Below are positions 12,281-29,564 of a DNA stretch of 64,000 nt, piece after piece. Within the stretch, counting starts at the first letter, position 1; each line of letters opens with the position of its first letter. Source of the DNA: Brachypodium distachyon (lineage: Eukaryota > Streptophyta > Magnoliopsida > Poales > Poaceae); contig NC_011032.1 of assembly GCF_000005505.3 (NCBI RefSeq), forward strand, positions 18,501 through 82,500, read 5' to 3'. The notes beneath the pieces are model-generated. The model made no database searches. It saw only the letters and a list, made by a program, of their open reading frames with translations, and was not told where the DNA came from. A program made the position numbers and the translations under genes.

Positions 12281-13024
12281 ATGAATATTATACCTTGTTC
12301 CATTAAAACACTCAAGGGGTTATACGATATATCAGGTGTAGAAGTAGGCCAACACTTCTATTGGCAAATAGGAGGTTTCCAAATTCATGCCCAAGTACTC
12401 ATCACTTCTTGGGTCGTAATTACTATCTTGCTAGGTTCAGTTCTCATAGCTGTTCGGAATCCACAAACCATCCCGACCGACGGTCAGAATTTCTTTGAAT
12501 ATATTCTTGAGTTTATTCGAGACTTGAGCAAAACTCAGATTGGAGAGGAATATGGTCCCTGGGTTCCTTTTATTGGAACTATGTTCCTTTTTATTTTTGT
12601 TTCGAATTGGTCGGGTGCTCTTTTACCTTGGAAAATTATAGAGTTACCCCACGGGGAATTAGCAGCGCCCACGAATGATATAAATACTACTGTTGCTTTA
12701 GCTTTACTCACGTCAGCGGCATATTTTTATGCGGGTCTTAGCAAAAAAGGATTGAGCTATTTCGAGAAATATATTAAACCAACCCCAATCCTTTTACCAA
12801 TCAACATCCTGGAAGATTTCACAAAACCATTATCGCTTAGCTTTCGACTTTTCGGGAATATATTGGCAGATGAATTAGTCGTTGTTGTTCTTGTTTCTTT
12901 AGTCCCCTTAGTAGTCCCTATACCGGTCATGTTTCTTGGATTATTTACAAGCGGTATTCAAGCTCTTATTTTTGCAACATTAGCCGCAGCTTATATAGGT
13001 GAATCTATGGAGGGTCATCATTGA
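12281..13024 (+). CDS. atpI: ATP synthase CF0 subunit a (IV)
   Basis: Membrane subunit that forms the proton half-channels next to the c-ring of thylakoid ATP synthase. The 247-residue protein starts [13 protein letters not shown]; an upstream in-frame extension to 12164 is not conserved and was rejected. Several hydrophobic helices are visible. The conserved block [17 protein letters not shown] near residues 185-201 contains the essential arginine facing the c-ring, and the C-terminus [23 protein letters not shown] is typical. Neighbours atpH, atpF and atpA encode partners of the same complex. Confidence 0.98.
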   Translation: MNIIPCSIKTLKGLYDISGVEVGQHFYWQIGGFQIHAQVLITSWVVITILLGSVLIAVRNPQTIPTDGQNFFEYILEFIRDLSKTQIGEEYGPWVPFIGTMFLFIFVSNWSGALLPWKIIELPHGELAAPTNDINTTVALALLTSAAYFYAGLSKKGLSYFEKYIKPTPILLPINILEDFTKPLSLSFRLFGNILADELVVVVLVSLVPLVVPIPVMFLGLFTSGIQALIFATLAAAYIGESMEGHH

Positions 13025-13656
<632 letters not shown>

Positions 13657-14071
13657 TCGAAAAAATAAAATAAGTTCTTTCGATTAGATACTTTGTTTCT
13701 TTTTTTAGTCAATTGTTATTTGTTTCTGGAATTCCAATTATATCAATACCTTATTTAATTTACTCCTATTTATTATTCCGGGAATTTTTTATTTATCGAG
13801 ACAGACAATATCCCACCCAGGAAGGGCTGAGTTGAGTATGATTAATTTATAGTATATGCTCGCCTTCTTCCTTCCCATCCTTAGTTTAGGAAAGTGGAAA
13901 GTCCTTTTCCTTTTATTTAAGGAAGTCTTTCACAGGTCAAACGAGACCTAAGACTTAATCTAAAATAAATTACTAGATTGAATCTATTTGCATTAAAAAA
14001 ACCGATCAAAAAAGGGCGAGCGAAGCAAGTGATCAAAAACTTTGTTCGTCCTATCTATAAGAGGAGAGCAT
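13657..14071. other. atpH-atpF spacer
   Basis: No gene seen. It ends in gaggagagcat directly before the atpF ATG, a plausible ribosome-binding site. Confidence 0.75.
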
Positions 14072-15445
14072 ATGAAAAATGTAACCCATTCTTTCGTTTT
14101 TTTAGCTCACTGGCCATCCGCTGGCAGTTTCGGGCTTAATACCGATATTTTAGCAACAAATCTAATAAATCTAACTGTAGTGGTTGGTGTTTTGATTTTT
14201 TTTGGAAAGGGAGTGTGTGCGAGTTGTCTATTTCAAGAATAGGTTGGATCTATCCGACTGCACTTTAGAATATTTCGTAGTATTTTTCGGATAAATAAGG
14301 GTGCGCAATCTCGACGAATTACTTCTGAATAAATTCAGAAATCATATGGAAGAACCATAGCATTTCGCGACTCGTTGGTAAATCAACTTTGATTCTCTAT
14401 AAACCAATTAATGTGAGACTATTAACACGGTTAAAGCTAAACTGCTTGAAGTCCAGGCAAAAAGGGGTACTCTTTCTACACCTATATTAGTATTAGTACC
14501 GAAATGCTTTAAACGGGAAATAGCTAATGTAGAATTTATCTGATATAGAACACTCATATCGATAAAATGGTTTGAACTATTTACTAGAAAAAAGGAGGCA
14601 CCCTGCCCTTTTTTATCGAATGCCGAATCGACAACCTATGTATAAAATAAAAAAAGAGAAATTTTTTGGATTTGAAGAAAAAAAAGACTTCGATTCATTT
14701 TCTATTTATTTCGTTAGTTTTTCTTAATGAAATTGAAATTCTTAAGTAAAGTGCAAATACAAATAAAGAAACAACTTTGCTGACCATGATAGATTTTTAT
14801 CTAGGCGGAAGAGTCCTCTTAATATTTATCTAATCTTATATAGGTTTCAGTATATTGAAATAGAAAGATAAAATAGAAGAGAGAGGATAGGCTCATTACT
14901 TAAAAAAAAGATATGGAAATAGCCATAGCAAAAAAAGAAAAAAGGAGCGTGAGAGCCAAATGAATCGAAAGATTCATGTTTGGTTCGGGAAGAGATCATA
15001 AAAGTTGTAAACTTAATAGCAAGATAATCTACTTTCATTAAAAGATTTATTAGATAATCGAAAACAGAGGATCTTGAGTACTATTCGAAATTCGGAAGAA
15101 TTGCGTAGAGGGACCTTTGAGCAGCTCGAAAAAGCTCGGATTCGATTACAGAAAGTCGAACTAGAAGCGGATGAGTATCGAATGAATGGATACTCTGAGA
15201 TAGAACGAGAAAAAGAAAATTTGATTAATGCTACTTCTATTAGTTTGGAACAATTAGAAAAGTCTAAAAACGAAACCCTTTATTTTGAAAAACAAAGGGC
15301 AATGAATCAGGTCCGACAACGGGTTTTCCAGCAGGCCGTACAAGGAGCTCTAGGAACTCTGAATAGTTGTTTGAATACCGAGTTACATTTCCGTACGATT
15401 CGTGCTAATATTGGCATTCTCGGGTCCATGGAATGGAAGAGATAA
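14072..15445 (+). CDS. atpF: ATP synthase CF0 subunit b (I), two exons
   Basis: Peripheral-stalk subunit of thylakoid ATP synthase. Exon 1 is 14072-14216 (145 bp, [15 protein letters not shown]...FFGKGV) and exon 2 is 15039-15445; joined they give 183 residues. The splice sites are set by the group II consensus: the intron opens with GTGCG at 14217 and ends in ..TTTCAT at 15038, restoring [15 protein letters not shown] across the junction. The N-terminal part holds one membrane helix; the rest is a long charged helix ([20 protein letters not shown]...) that forms the stalk. It is the only atp gene in this cluster with an intron, and its splicing needs nuclear factors in other grasses. Confidence 0.97.
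14217..15038 (+). other. Group II intron in atpF
   Basis: Opens GTGCGAGTTG and ends in AT. Domain V is recognisable at 14953-14986 (GAGCC...GGTTC hairpin), 52 bases before the 3' splice site. No maturase frame inside, so it depends on trans-acting factors. Confidence 0.93.
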
Positions 15446-15539
15446 TGAAATTAATAAGGCCTTGAGCTTCTACTTTCGTTTAGAATTTAGGCATTATTTT
15501 TCCCCTTAGCTTCCGAAAAAAAAGAGTCAAGAAACACTA

Positions 15540-17063
15540 ATGGCAACTCTTCGAGTCGACGAAATTCATAAAATTCTCCGTGAACGTATTGAACAATATA
15601 ATAGGAAAATAGGGATTGAGAATATAGGTCGCGTAGTTCAAGTGGGGGATGGGATTGCTCGTATTATAGGTCTTGGTCAAATAATGTCAGGTGAATTAGT
15701 CGAATTTGCAGAAGGCACTAGGGGTATTGCTCTTAATTTGGAATCCAAAAATGTTGGGATTGTATTAATGGGCGATGGGTTGATGATACAAGAGGGAAGT
15801 TTTGTAAAAGCAACAGGAAGAATTGCTCAGATACCCGTGAGCGAGGCTTACTTGGGTCGTGTTATAAATGCTCTGGCTAAACCTATAGATGGGAGAGGTG
15901 AAATTATAGCTTCGGAATCTCGCTTAATTGAATCCCCTGCTCCAAGTATAATTTCCAGGCGTTCCGTATATGAACCCCTTCAAACAGGGCTTATTGCTAT
16001 CGATTCGATGATCCCTATAGGGCGCGGTCAGCGAGAGTTAATTATTGGGGACAGACAGACTGGCAAAACAGCAGTAGCCACAGATACAATTCTCAATCAA
16101 AAAGGGCAAGATGTAATATGTGTTTATGTAGCTATTGGTCAAAGAGCATCCTCCGTGGCTCAAGTAGTAACTACTTTCCATGAGGAGGGAGCCATGGAAT
16201 ACACTATTGTAGTTGCTGAAATGGCGGATTCACCTGCTACATTACAATACCTCGCTCCTTATACAGGAGCCGCCCTGGCTGAGTATTTTATGTACCGCGA
16301 ACGGCATACTTTAATAATTTATGATGATCTCTCCAAACAGGCACAAGCTTATCGCCAAATGTCCCTTTTATTAAGAAGACCTCCCGGCCGTGAAGCTTAT
16401 CCAGGGGATGTTTTTTATTTGCATTCACGCCTTTTAGAAAGAGCCGCTAAATTAAATTCTCTTTTAGGCGAAGGAAGTATGACCGCTTTACCAATAGTTG
16501 AGACTCAATCTGGAGACGTTTCTGCCTATATTCCTACTAATGTAATCTCCATTACAGATGGACAAATATTCTTATCCGCGGATCTATTCAATGCCGGAAT
16601 TCGACCTGCTATTAATGTGGGTATTTCTGTTTCCAGAGTAGGATCCGCGGCTCAAATTAAAGCCATGAAACAAGTAGCTGGCAAATCAAAATTGGAACTA
16701 GCTCAATTCGCAGAGTTACAAGCCTTTGCACAATTCGCCTCTGCTCTCGATAAAACAAGTCAGAATCAATTGGCAAGGGGGCGACGATTAAGGGAATTGC
16801 TTAAACAATCCCAGGCAAACCCTCTCCCAGTGGAAGAGCAGATAGCTACTATTTATACCGGAACGAGAGGATATCTTGATTCGTTAGAAATTGAACAGGT
16901 AAATAAATTTCTAGGTGAGTTACGTAAAAACCTAAAAGATACTAAACCTCAATTCAAAGAAATTATATCTTCTAGCAAGACATTCACCGAGCAAGCGGAA
17001 ATCCTTTTGAAGGAAGCTATTCAGGAACAGCTCGAACGGTTTTCCCTTCAGGAACAAACATAA
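15540..17063 (+). CDS. atpA: ATP synthase CF1 alpha subunit
   Basis: Non-catalytic nucleotide-binding subunit of thylakoid CF1. It has 507 residues. The Walker A motif GDRQTGKTA lies near 170-178, the Walker B-type [10 protein letters not shown] near 257-268, and the alpha/beta signature [14 protein letters not shown] near 357-370. It starts 94 bases after atpF and ends the cluster; trnR follows on the opposite strand. The start [21 protein letters not shown] is the conserved N-terminus. Confidence 0.99.
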   Translation: MATLRVDEIHKILRERIEQYNRKIGIENIGRVVQVGDGIARIIGLGQIMSGELVEFAEGTRGIALNLESKNVGIVLMGDGLMIQEGSFVKATGRIAQIPVSEAYLGRVINALAKPIDGRGEIIASESRLIESPAPSIISRRSVYEPLQTGLIAIDSMIPIGRGQRELIIGDRQTGKTAVATDTILNQKGQDVICVYVAIGQRASSVAQVVTTFHEEGAMEYTIVVAEMADSPATLQYLAPYTGAALAEYFMYRERHTLIIYDDLSKQAQAYRQMSLLLRRPPGREAYPGDVFYLHSRLLERAAKLNSLLGEGSMTALPIVETQSGDVSAYIPTNVISITDGQIFLSADLFNAGIRPAINVGISVSRVGSAAQIKAMKQVAGKSKLELAQFAELQAFAQFASALDKTSQNQLARGRRLRELLKQSQANPLPVEEQIATIYTGTRGYLDSLEIEQVNKFLGELRKNLKDTKPQFKEIISSSKTFTEQAEILLKEAIQEQLERFSLQEQT

Positions 17064-17187
17064 ATTTAGCATGTCTACTCTTGTTAGTAGAAGAGGAATT
17101 GTTGAGAAAAATTTTTGATTTAAATCATCAAAAAAAATTTTCTTAGTTTTTAATATAGTTATTTAAAGAATAGATAGAAATAAGATT

Positions 17188-17258
17188 GCGTCCAATAGGA
17201 TTTGAACCTATACCAAAGGTTTAGAAGACCTCTGTCCTATCCATTAGACAATGGACGC
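17188..17258 (-). tRNA. trnR-UCU: tRNA-Arg (UCU)
   Basis: On the minus strand GCGTCCA pairs with TGGACGC as acceptor stem, with D arm TCTAATGGATAGGA, anticodon loop around TTCTAAA (UCU) and T loop GGTTCAAATCC. The 5' end of the gene lies inside a 31-bp tandem duplication. Confidence 0.95.
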
Positions 17259-17305
17259 TTTTCATTAGTATTTTTTAGACAATGGACGCTTTTCATTAGT
17301 ATTTT
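17244..17305. repeat. 31-bp perfect tandem duplication at the 5' end of trnR-UCU
   Basis: Units 17244-17274 and 17275-17305 are identical. The proximal unit contains the first 15 bases of trnR; the distal copy leaves a partial trnR 5' end outside the gene. Confidence 0.93.
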
Positions 17306-17368
17306 CTTGTTCCGAGAAAAAACTGTTAGAACGAAACTCTTTTAGGAAATAAAAAAACCCATATACAA

Positions 17369-17440
17369 ATGCTAGTGGGAATCGAACCCACAACCCCAAG
17401 GTTATGAGACTTGTGAGCTACCAGACTCCTCTATCCTCTT
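17369..17440 (-). pseudogene. Degenerate trnfM-CAU-like tRNA relic (possible trnfM/trnG chimera)
   Basis: The minus strand reads TAGAGGAGTCTGGTAGCTCA (D arm), CAAGTCTCATAACCTTG (CAU anticodon arm with one T-C mismatch) and a paired T arm GTGGGTTCGATTCCCAC. The acceptor ends do not pair (AGAGGAT against TAGCATT). D and anticodon arms resemble initiator tRNA, while the T arm resembles plastid trnG. Grasses are known to carry a chimeric trnfM/trnG relic by an inversion end point next to rps14. It is sometimes annotated as trnfM-CAU; the broken acceptor argues against function. Confidence 0.7.
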
Positions 17441-17605
17441 AAACTAAAGAGGGGAGGGTAGAACTAGTGGATAAAAGAGTGTTGGATACGCCCCTCTACC
17501 ATATCCATACAAATAGAATAGTCCATTTATACAGAATGGTAAAGAGGGCTGTTCTACGATCATCAATTCAAGAAATCCATACAAATACGAAAGGGTATTT
17601 TATCC

Positions 17606-17917
17606 TTACCAACTGGATCTTGTTGCACCCGGTAACAAACATTCATAAACCATTTCTCGAAGTACGTGCCCGGATAGCCCAAAATCTCGATAGTTAGCTC
17701 TAGGTCTTCCAGTCAAAAAACAACGTCGATGAAGGCGTGTAGGTGCACTATTACGTGGTAGGGATTGCAATTTTTCTCGCATTTTCGTTTTTTCACTCAA
17801 ACTCAAGGGGGAAACTTTGCTTCTTATCTTTTTTTTTAAAGATTGGCGAATCAAATGATATTTTTGTTCTAATTTCTGCCGCTTCTTTTCCCTCTGAATC
17901 AAACTTTTTTTTGCCAT
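17606..17917 (-). CDS. rps14: Small ribosomal subunit protein uS14c
   Basis: Ribosomal protein S14 of the plastid 30S head. It has 103 residues and starts [20 protein letters not shown]. The C-terminal [33 protein letters not shown] is the family signature. It lies downstream of psaA-psaB on the same strand and is co-transcribed with them in other plants. Confidence 0.98.
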   Translation of the reverse strand: MAKKSLIQREKKRQKLEQKYHLIRQSLKKKIRSKVSPLSLSEKTKMREKLQSLPRNSAPTRLHRRCFLTGRPRANYRDFGLSGHVLREMVYECLLPGATRSSW

Positions 17918-18060
17918 AATGTCCTGTTACTATTATTCACAAATATACAGTTCTAATCCTAGATGGAAAAATAAATAGAAAAAAATCTAAGAAGGCGATC
18001 TCCCTCTCTATCAAGAGTAATGAACTAGGTGCTAATACAGTACAAAAAAAACTAACTAAA

Positions 18061-20283
<2,223 letters not shown>

Positions 20284-20290
20284 CTAGCCA

Positions 20291-23178
<2,888 letters not shown>

Positions 23179-25167
23179 TTATTCAAATTCAAAGCGCTTC
23201 GTAATCTTCAACCAGTTCTGTGCTTCAATATAATTTCCCGGAGTAAGCGCTATAGCTTGTTTCCAATACTCAGCAGCTTGATCAAACCAAGCTTCTGCAA
23301 TTTCTGAATCACCCTGTAGAATGGCCTGTTCTCCTCGGTCGGAATAGGCAGTTCCTTCCCCTAGAACCGTACTTGAGAGTTTCCTACCTCATACGGCTCA
23401 GAAATTGCTATCTTAATTTCCCCTATCTTAACTGAATTCGATTTTTGAAAAATCGATCCAATTTGTTTTTGGGTTAAGCAGAAGAAGTTAATTACCTAAG
23501 TTTCAAACCCTAATTTTTATAACTAATCAGTTTGATCTTTTTTCCCACCTTCAGAAGAATGAAGCATAGATAGATCGAGAGCTTTCGTTCGAATTTTCTG
23601 AAAAGTAACTATCCCGGTTTCATATATGAAATCCCTATAGAATCCTTGAAAAAGACTTTTTCCCATAAGATAAGAAAGAAAAAAGAACTTACTATCTTTG
23701 GGATCTGATACTACACCGCTGCTTAATCCCTTAGTGGATCGGCTCTATTACATAAGCAGATTCCTAAACTTTGCCCCATATCATGGGATAAGTAAGCAGT
23801 TTTTTTTAGTTGTATCGACCAAGTCGCTCACTAATTGATCTTTACGGTGCTTTCTCTATCAATTTGAGAACTTTATCCATAGAGTAGTAGTATAGGCCAT
23901 ACTTTCTTCCTTTTTTGATTCTCGTGAAGTGTCTTTCCTTCCTACAGCTGATAGGGAAAAATCGTTGTTTTTACGACCCCTATGTAGAAAGACCCTTTTG
24001 TCTAGTATTTACTAGAAAATTTGATTCTTTCTTTTTTTCTTTCTATAGTGGAGATAGTCGCACGTAATGACAGATCACGGCCATATTATTAAAAGCTTGC
24101 GGTAAGAAGGGGTTTCGCTCTAGTGCCCGGAAATAATATTCCAAAGCCTTTGTATGCTCTCCATTGCTTGTGTGTATAAGGCCTATGTTATAGAGTATAT
24201 AACTTCGATCGTAGGGATCGATTTCTAGTCGCGTAGCTTCATAATAATTTTGCAAAGCTTCCGCATAATTTCCTTCGGATTGAGCCAACATCCGTTACGG
24301 TCGTTCATTCTATTCAAAAAATCTCCGTTCCAAAACCGTACATGAGGTTTTCATCTCATACGGCTCCTCCCTTCTGTACATAGTACTAAGCGAAATAATC
24401 TATAGAATCAAATTAGTCCCGTCTCATTATGGACCGAAAGGGGCTGGTATTTTTCCAAGAAATCTCTAGCCAACCTTCCCGCAAGAGGTTTTTCCTAACA
24501 CCAATGAATTCTATGAATTCTATTAATGCTAGAGGAAAATCATAGCTCCAAGAATTTCTTTGTTCTCAACGCCTTCTATTTAGAGGAATTAGCCACTTCA
24601 ACGATCTTTGATGGTTATAGGGGTATCCAAAGTACAAACCTGATGGTTGTTTATTATCCCAACCATTCTTCCCAGCCCTGATATCGATCAGGAAAGGGTT
24701 AATTTATAACAAAGTTTTTCTCTTGTTGATTCCTATTTTTAGGTGTAGTGCTTTTCTCCCCTATGTGCTGCCTATTGGTACTAATAGAGTAGGATTGGCC
24801 TGTAATCCATAACCTATCCTGTTAGGTGTAACCTTTCGCTCAATACTTAAATCTACAATTGAAGCATCTGAGGCCGCATCAATCGAGGATACACGATAGA
24901 AGGAATTGTTAATTAACCTCACCTTCCCAAAGCGTGGGTTTGCTTTACTAATTTTGTTCTCTCTATGCGAACCCCCTCTCCTTATCAGAAGACTGAGGTG
25001 TAGGTAGGGCTAAAAAAAACAAAAAAAAAGAGTCAAATCGCACCATCTCTATAATAAGTAAATGCCCTTTTTTCCCCTGAGGTTGTTGGAATTATTCGCA
25101 ATAAAATATTGGCTACAATTGAGGAGGTCTTATCAATGAAATTTCCATTTACACGGGATCTAGGCAT
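23179..25167 (-). CDS. ycf3: Photosystem I assembly protein Ycf3 (PafI), three exons
   Basis: Thylakoid-associated tetratricopeptide protein required for photosystem I assembly. Exons on the minus strand are 25044-25167 (124 bp, [13 protein letters not shown]...YYRDG), 24064-24293 (230 bp) and 23179-23337 (159 bp), giving 170 residues as in other grasses. Junctions follow group II rules (introns open GTGCG, end in AC). TPR repeats are visible in exon 2 ([54 protein letters not shown]) and in exon 3 ([16 protein letters not shown]). The C-terminus ends ITKRFEFE. It lies upstream of psaA on the same strand, a conserved linkage of photosystem I genes. Confidence 0.96.
23338..24063 (-). other. 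Group II intron 2 of ycf3
   Basis: Opens GTGCGACTATC at 24063 and ends in ..CCGAC at 23338. Domain V hairpin (GAGCCGTATG...GTACGGTTC) at 23364-23399. Confidence 0.93.
24294..25043 (-). other. Group II intron 1 of ycf3
   Basis: Opens GTGCGATTTGACTC at 25043 and ends in ..CGTAAC at 24294. Domain V at 24333-24366 (GAGCCGTATG...GTACGGTTT). Contains no open maturase frame. Confidence 0.93.
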
Positions 25168-25757
25168 AATTCCCAACCCATTCTATGATAAAATTGTTTT
25201 CATTCCTTCACAAAATAACATAAAAACAAACACATTTGATTCTTATAACTAGATCGATCCATATGCTCTAAATCGATAAGAGAGGTATGGATTTTCCGCT
25301 CAGCTTTAATTTTTTCCTTTTCTTTCTGTTTGGACAAGAAGATATATTAAATATTTGACTAAGACTGGGTTTGATTCTACTTTCCTATTTCTCAACAACA
25401 ACTTCGCTCATCAGCTATTTCGTGTTTTCAAAGTTATTAATTGTCTCATACCTTATTTTCGATTTCGATAGTCTGGTGTAGCGTACCTTATGCAAACAGA
25501 ATTCTAAGGTTTCTTTATTTTATTATGCAATAAGAAGAATTCTTCCATTCTCTTTTTCTTTGGTTTTAGGAAAATCCAAACTAAAACTTTTATAGGGGAA
25601 GCAATTCCTAGTAAAAAAATCCTGGATCCTTCCACTTAACTTAGATCAAAAGGAATTTTTCCAATAGAACTATGGAACCCCTGAGCGGTTGTACTTGTAC
25701 TGCAGGAATAGGAAAACTCGCTATTTACTCAGTTTATTTGCCATAATGAGTTATGTG
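25168..25757. other. ycf3-trnS spacer
   Basis: AT-rich noncoding DNA. I see no gene, clear repeat or strong promoter. Confidence 0.75.
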
Positions 25758-25844
25758 GGAGAGATGGCCGAGCGGTTCAAGGCGTAGCATTGGAACTGCT
25801 ATGTAGACTTTTGTTTACCGAGGGTTCGAATCCCTCTCTTTCCG
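25758..25844 (+). tRNA. trnS-GGA: tRNA-Ser (GGA)
   Basis: Class II tRNA of 87 bases with a long variable arm. GGAGAGA pairs with TCTTTCC (one G-U pair), anticodon loop TTGGAAC, T loop GGTTCGAATCC, discriminator G. Confidence 0.97.
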
Positions 25845-26124
25845 TTTTTCTTAATTCATCAACGTTAAGGAGCACAGTGTATCAAATCAAATAACAATTT
25901 ATTCCAGCAATAATACCCTTACCCTTATTTAATAGAAATTCTCTATAGCAAATTACTGTGGTATGTAAAAATACACATAGAGAAAAGAACAAAAAAGAAA
26001 AAAGGATCCTCGGGTTAATCCATTTTTGCTAGTTGAGTAGGAAAATACGAATTAGGGCCTTAGGTCGATTTAGTTCGGGAAAAGGGGAAGAAAATTCTAT
26101 GAACCTTTCCTTTTTTCGTTAAGT

Positions 26125-26730
26125 TCAAGTCTGACGAGAGTAATATTCTACAACTAACAACTCATTTATTTTGAGACCTACCCACTTCCTATCTAGGATT
26201 TTATTTACTAGTCCTTTATATTCCAATGTGTCAATCGTCAAATGCTTTGGCAATTTTCCCGGGTCGGATGAAGCAATAGAATTTTGAACCAGACTTTGTG
26301 ATCTTTGGTTATCTTTCGTAGTAATAATATCTCGAGGTTTGCAACGAAAACTTGGTATATTAACTATACGACCATTAACCAAAATATGTCTATGGTTGAC
26401 TAATTGGCGGGCCCCAGGAATGGTTGCCGCCATACCCAATCGAAAAAGGATATTATCCAAACGCATTTCAAGTAATTGTAGTAAAACCTGACCTGTGGAC
26501 CTTTTTGCTTTTCCAGCGATATGTACATATCTAAGTAATTGTCGTTCTGTCAGACCATAATGAAAACGCAATTTCTGTTTTTCTTGAAGACGAATACGAT
26601 ATTGCTCCTTTTTCCCAGAATGGAATTTCTTTTTCAGATTACTTCCGGATTTAGGTGTTTTTCTAGTGAGTCCTGGTAAAGCTCCCAGACGGCGTATTTT
26701 TTTTAAACGAGGTCCTCGATAACGGGACAT
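26125..26730 (-). CDS. rps4: Small ribosomal subunit protein uS4c
   Basis: Ribosomal protein S4, a primary 16S rRNA binder that starts 30S assembly. It has 201 residues starting [22 protein letters not shown]. The S4 RNA-binding domain is seen in [48 protein letters not shown], about residues 87-135. It stands alone between trnS-GGA and trnT-UGU. The 280-base spacer towards trnS holds nothing obvious. Confidence 0.98.
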
Positions 26731-27034
26731 GAAGACTCCTTTTTTATTTTATTGAAATTTCATTTTACACAATTAATTTCATTGTATTTACATTACGGAA
26801 TACATCGAAATTAAAACTGAATTAAACTAAAGGATAAACAGAGTAAAATCAACTAAAGTACCATAAAAAATAGAATTTCATCAACATCTGGATTTTTTGT
26901 ATATATATTATTTATTTTATTCTTTTGTATCTAGCAAAATTGTAAGGTAGAAAACAAAAAAGATCCTGGATTCCCCATTTAATCCGAAAAAAAAAAGAGA
27001 TTCTTGTTCGTAGAACATCGATAACGAAAAAAAA
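26731..27034. other. rps4-trnT spacer
   Basis: Very AT-rich, with poly-A/T tracts and no gene seen. Confidence 0.75.
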
Positions 27035-27107
27035 GCCGACTATCGGATTTGAACCGATGACCCTCGCATTACAAATGCGATGCTCTAACCTCTGAGCTAA
27101 GTGGGCT
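27035..27107 (-). tRNA. trnT-UGU: tRNA-Thr (UGU)
   Basis: Minus strand: acceptor pairing GCCCACT/AGTCGGC (imperfect, G-U rich), D arm TAGCTCAGAGGTTAGAGCA, anticodon stem GCATT/AATGC around TGT, T loop GGTTCAAATCC. The order rps4-trnT-trnL-trnF is standard. Confidence 0.95.
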
Positions 27108-27934
27108 TAGATAGCAGAAATAGTGTAACAAATAGAAATAGGTATAGTATAGAAATCCGTAAAATCTGAGATCTTAGTTATTAATCTTAGCTATTAACTA
27201 GTTCTCAATTTGAAGTTCTACTTAAAAAAATACTAGAACTTTTTAAAGATAAAGTTAGCTTGATATGCTTAACTAGAGGATATCCTTAAATAAAAGTATA
27301 GAATTTATTGAACTTTCTTTTTATTTCTCTAATTCGCAAATCTTTTTTCTAAGAGTTGATTCCAATTTCTATATTGAATTTGATTTCAGATATTTTCAAT
27401 TTGATATAGCTCGGACGAATAATCTAATACATAGAAAAGAAATATATATATATATTATGAAATATATTAAAGATATAATAATATATATATATTAAAGAAA
27501 TAATAAGGGGAAAATACGAATTTATTGGTGTTTTCATTCGATCATTATAGACATTTTTTTAGATCTTTTTTTATTTGTTAATAATTTGAGGATTCCTATT
27601 TCTCTAAGGAGAACATAAAGTCATAGCAAATAAAATTGCCAATTTTGAGTAGAAAAAAAATGAATATCAAGCGTTATAGTATGATTTTTAATACTCTAAA
27701 AAAGTAAGATGAGCGGTGGGGGAGAGAAAAATTTTGGGATATATTGATTCGGATTGAATTGCAAATACAGCAACGATAGAATCAATGCAATTCTGAATTG
27801 CAATAAACAAGCGTGGTCTCTCAAATAGAATCGAACTGCTAGATGACGTCGAGTGATGAATTCAACGATTCCAAAAAAACTAAGAGATGGATGAAATTAC
27901 GCAAGGAATCCAGGTCTCAAAAAAAAAGGAAAAT
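27108..27934. other. trnT-trnL spacer
   Basis: AT-rich, with TA microsatellites around 27448-27495. It is one of the fastest-changing plastid spacers. No gene seen. Confidence 0.8.
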
Positions 27935-28561
27935 GGGGATATGGCGAAATCGGTAGACGCTACGGACTTGATTGTATTGAGCCTTAGTATGGAAACCTGC
28001 TAAGTGTTAACTTCCAAATTCAGAGAAACCCTGGAATTAAAAAAGGGCAATCCTGAGCCAAATCCGTGTTTTGAGAAAACAAGGGGTTCTCGAACTAGAA
28101 TCCAAAGGAAAAGGATAGGTGCAGAGACTCAATGGAAGCTGTTCTAACGAATCGAGTTAATTTATTTAGGTTGTTTTGGTAGTGGAAATCCTTTTAAATT
28201 AGAGAAAGAAGGGATTTTTACATCTAATAAACACGTATAGATACTAACATAGTAAACGATTAATCACAGAATCCAAGTATAACATAGGTTCTTTATTCTT
28301 TTTTAGAATGAAATTAGGAAGGATTATGAAATAAAAAATTAATAAATTTTTTAGAATTATTGTGAATCCATTCTAATTGAATCTTGAGTAATCAAATCCT
28401 TCAATTCAAAGTACTTGAGATCTTTTAAAAAGTGGATTAATCGGACGAGGACAAAGAGAGAGTCCCATTCTACATGTCAATACTGACAACAATGAAATTT
28501 CGAGTAAAAGGAAAATCCGTCGACTTTATAAGTTGTGAGGGTTCAAGTCCCTCTATCCCCA
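27935..28561 (+). tRNA. trnL-UAA: tRNA-Leu (UAA) with group I intron
   Basis: 5' exon 27935-27969 (GGGGATATGGCGAAATCGG...GGACTT) and 3' exon 28512-28561 (AAAATCCGTCGACTT...TATCCCCA). Joined they form the UAA anticodon loop and GGGGATA/TATCCCC acceptor stem. The variable arm stem CGACTT/AAGTTG contains a G-U pair. The only group I intron known in plant plastids splits the anticodon loop here. Confidence 0.97.
27970..28511 (+). other. Group I intron in trnL-UAA
   Basis: Follows a U at the end of the 5' exon and ends in G, as group I introns do. The 542-bp intron is ancestral to cyanobacteria and has no homing endonuclease frame here. Confidence 0.95.
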
Positions 28562-28917
28562 AATCCTTTTTATTCCCCAACTATCCTCTTTTATTCCCTA
28601 ACTTTTATCCTCTTTTTTTCTTTTTATCAATGGGTTTAAGATTCATTAGCTTTCTCATTCTACTCTTTCACAAAGGAGTGCGAAGAGAACTCAATGGATC
28701 TTATCCTATTCATTGAATAGATTTCTTTTTTATTAGAGTATCCGCAAGGACTCTCGGTTATTAACTCTATTTTTAAGTATTATTAAGTAATCCATGCACA
28801 ATGCATAGGACCACCCCCCCATTTTTCAATTTGGAATTTGAAATACTTTAATTGATTTTTGAGTCCCTTTAATTGACATAGATACAAATACTCTACTAGG
28901 ATGATGCACAAGAAAAG
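28562..28917. other. trnL-trnF spacer
   Basis: AT-rich with a poly-C tract near 28812-28820. A short open frame continuing from the trnL 3' exon to 28716 is chance. No gene seen. Confidence 0.8.
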
Positions 28918-28922
28918 GTCAG

Positions 28923-28959
<37 letters not shown>

Positions 28960-28990
28960 CGTGTCACCAGTTCAAATCTGGTTCCTGGCA
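28918..28990 (+). tRNA. trnF-GAA: tRNA-Phe (GAA)
   Basis: 73 bases: GTCAGGA/TCCTGGC acceptor, D arm TAGCTCAGTTGGTAGAGCA, anticodon stem GAGGA/TCCTC around CTGAAAA, T arm CCAGTTCAAATCTGG, discriminator A. Confidence 0.97.
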
Positions 28991-29564
28991 GAGAAAAAAA
29001 AGATCTACCGAATAGGTTTTGATAAAAATGCCTCAAGATGGATTAGGATACATATTCGTTAATACTATAAATAAAGTCTGATTTATTCATCTAGGTGGAT
29101 AAGTCTCTAATATAGAGGCACTTCTTTTTCTTTTTAGAGAAGGGTAAAAATCTCTGGTTCTTTTCTTTATGGTACAGAAGGAGGTGAGATTAGGTTCCCC
29201 TTTATTTTTTTTTGCATTTCTTAATTTTGTATTCTGCATATTACGACGAATATTTTTTTATTCTTGCTTATCTTACTTTTCCAATTGTGCTAAGTCATGC
29301 GCGCGATACAAAGTTCGTGGTAGAGAACTTCTTTGAGTCATCATATTTTTCTGTTCATATGAGGGAAATTCATATGTGATTTTCCAAATAAGGGAATCCA
29401 AATGAAACCCTTTTTTTGCTCAGTCTATCTGGACTACTTTTGTATAATAGGAATTAATTCGAAATAGGTATTCCGTTTCATCTAGGAACAGAACGTAAAA
29501 ATTTTCCTTTACTTGAATAAAATCTGGAGTTGTGTTGTATAAGTCCGCATGAATTTCTTATCAT
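28991..29564. other. trnF-ndhJ spacer
   Basis: Noncoding, AT-rich. No trnF pseudogene copies, which are seen in some other plants, are visible here. Confidence 0.75.

Noticed and set aside
28474..28716. 80-codon frame across the trnL 3' exon
   Set aside because: It reads through a tRNA exon and an AT-rich spacer; chance frame.
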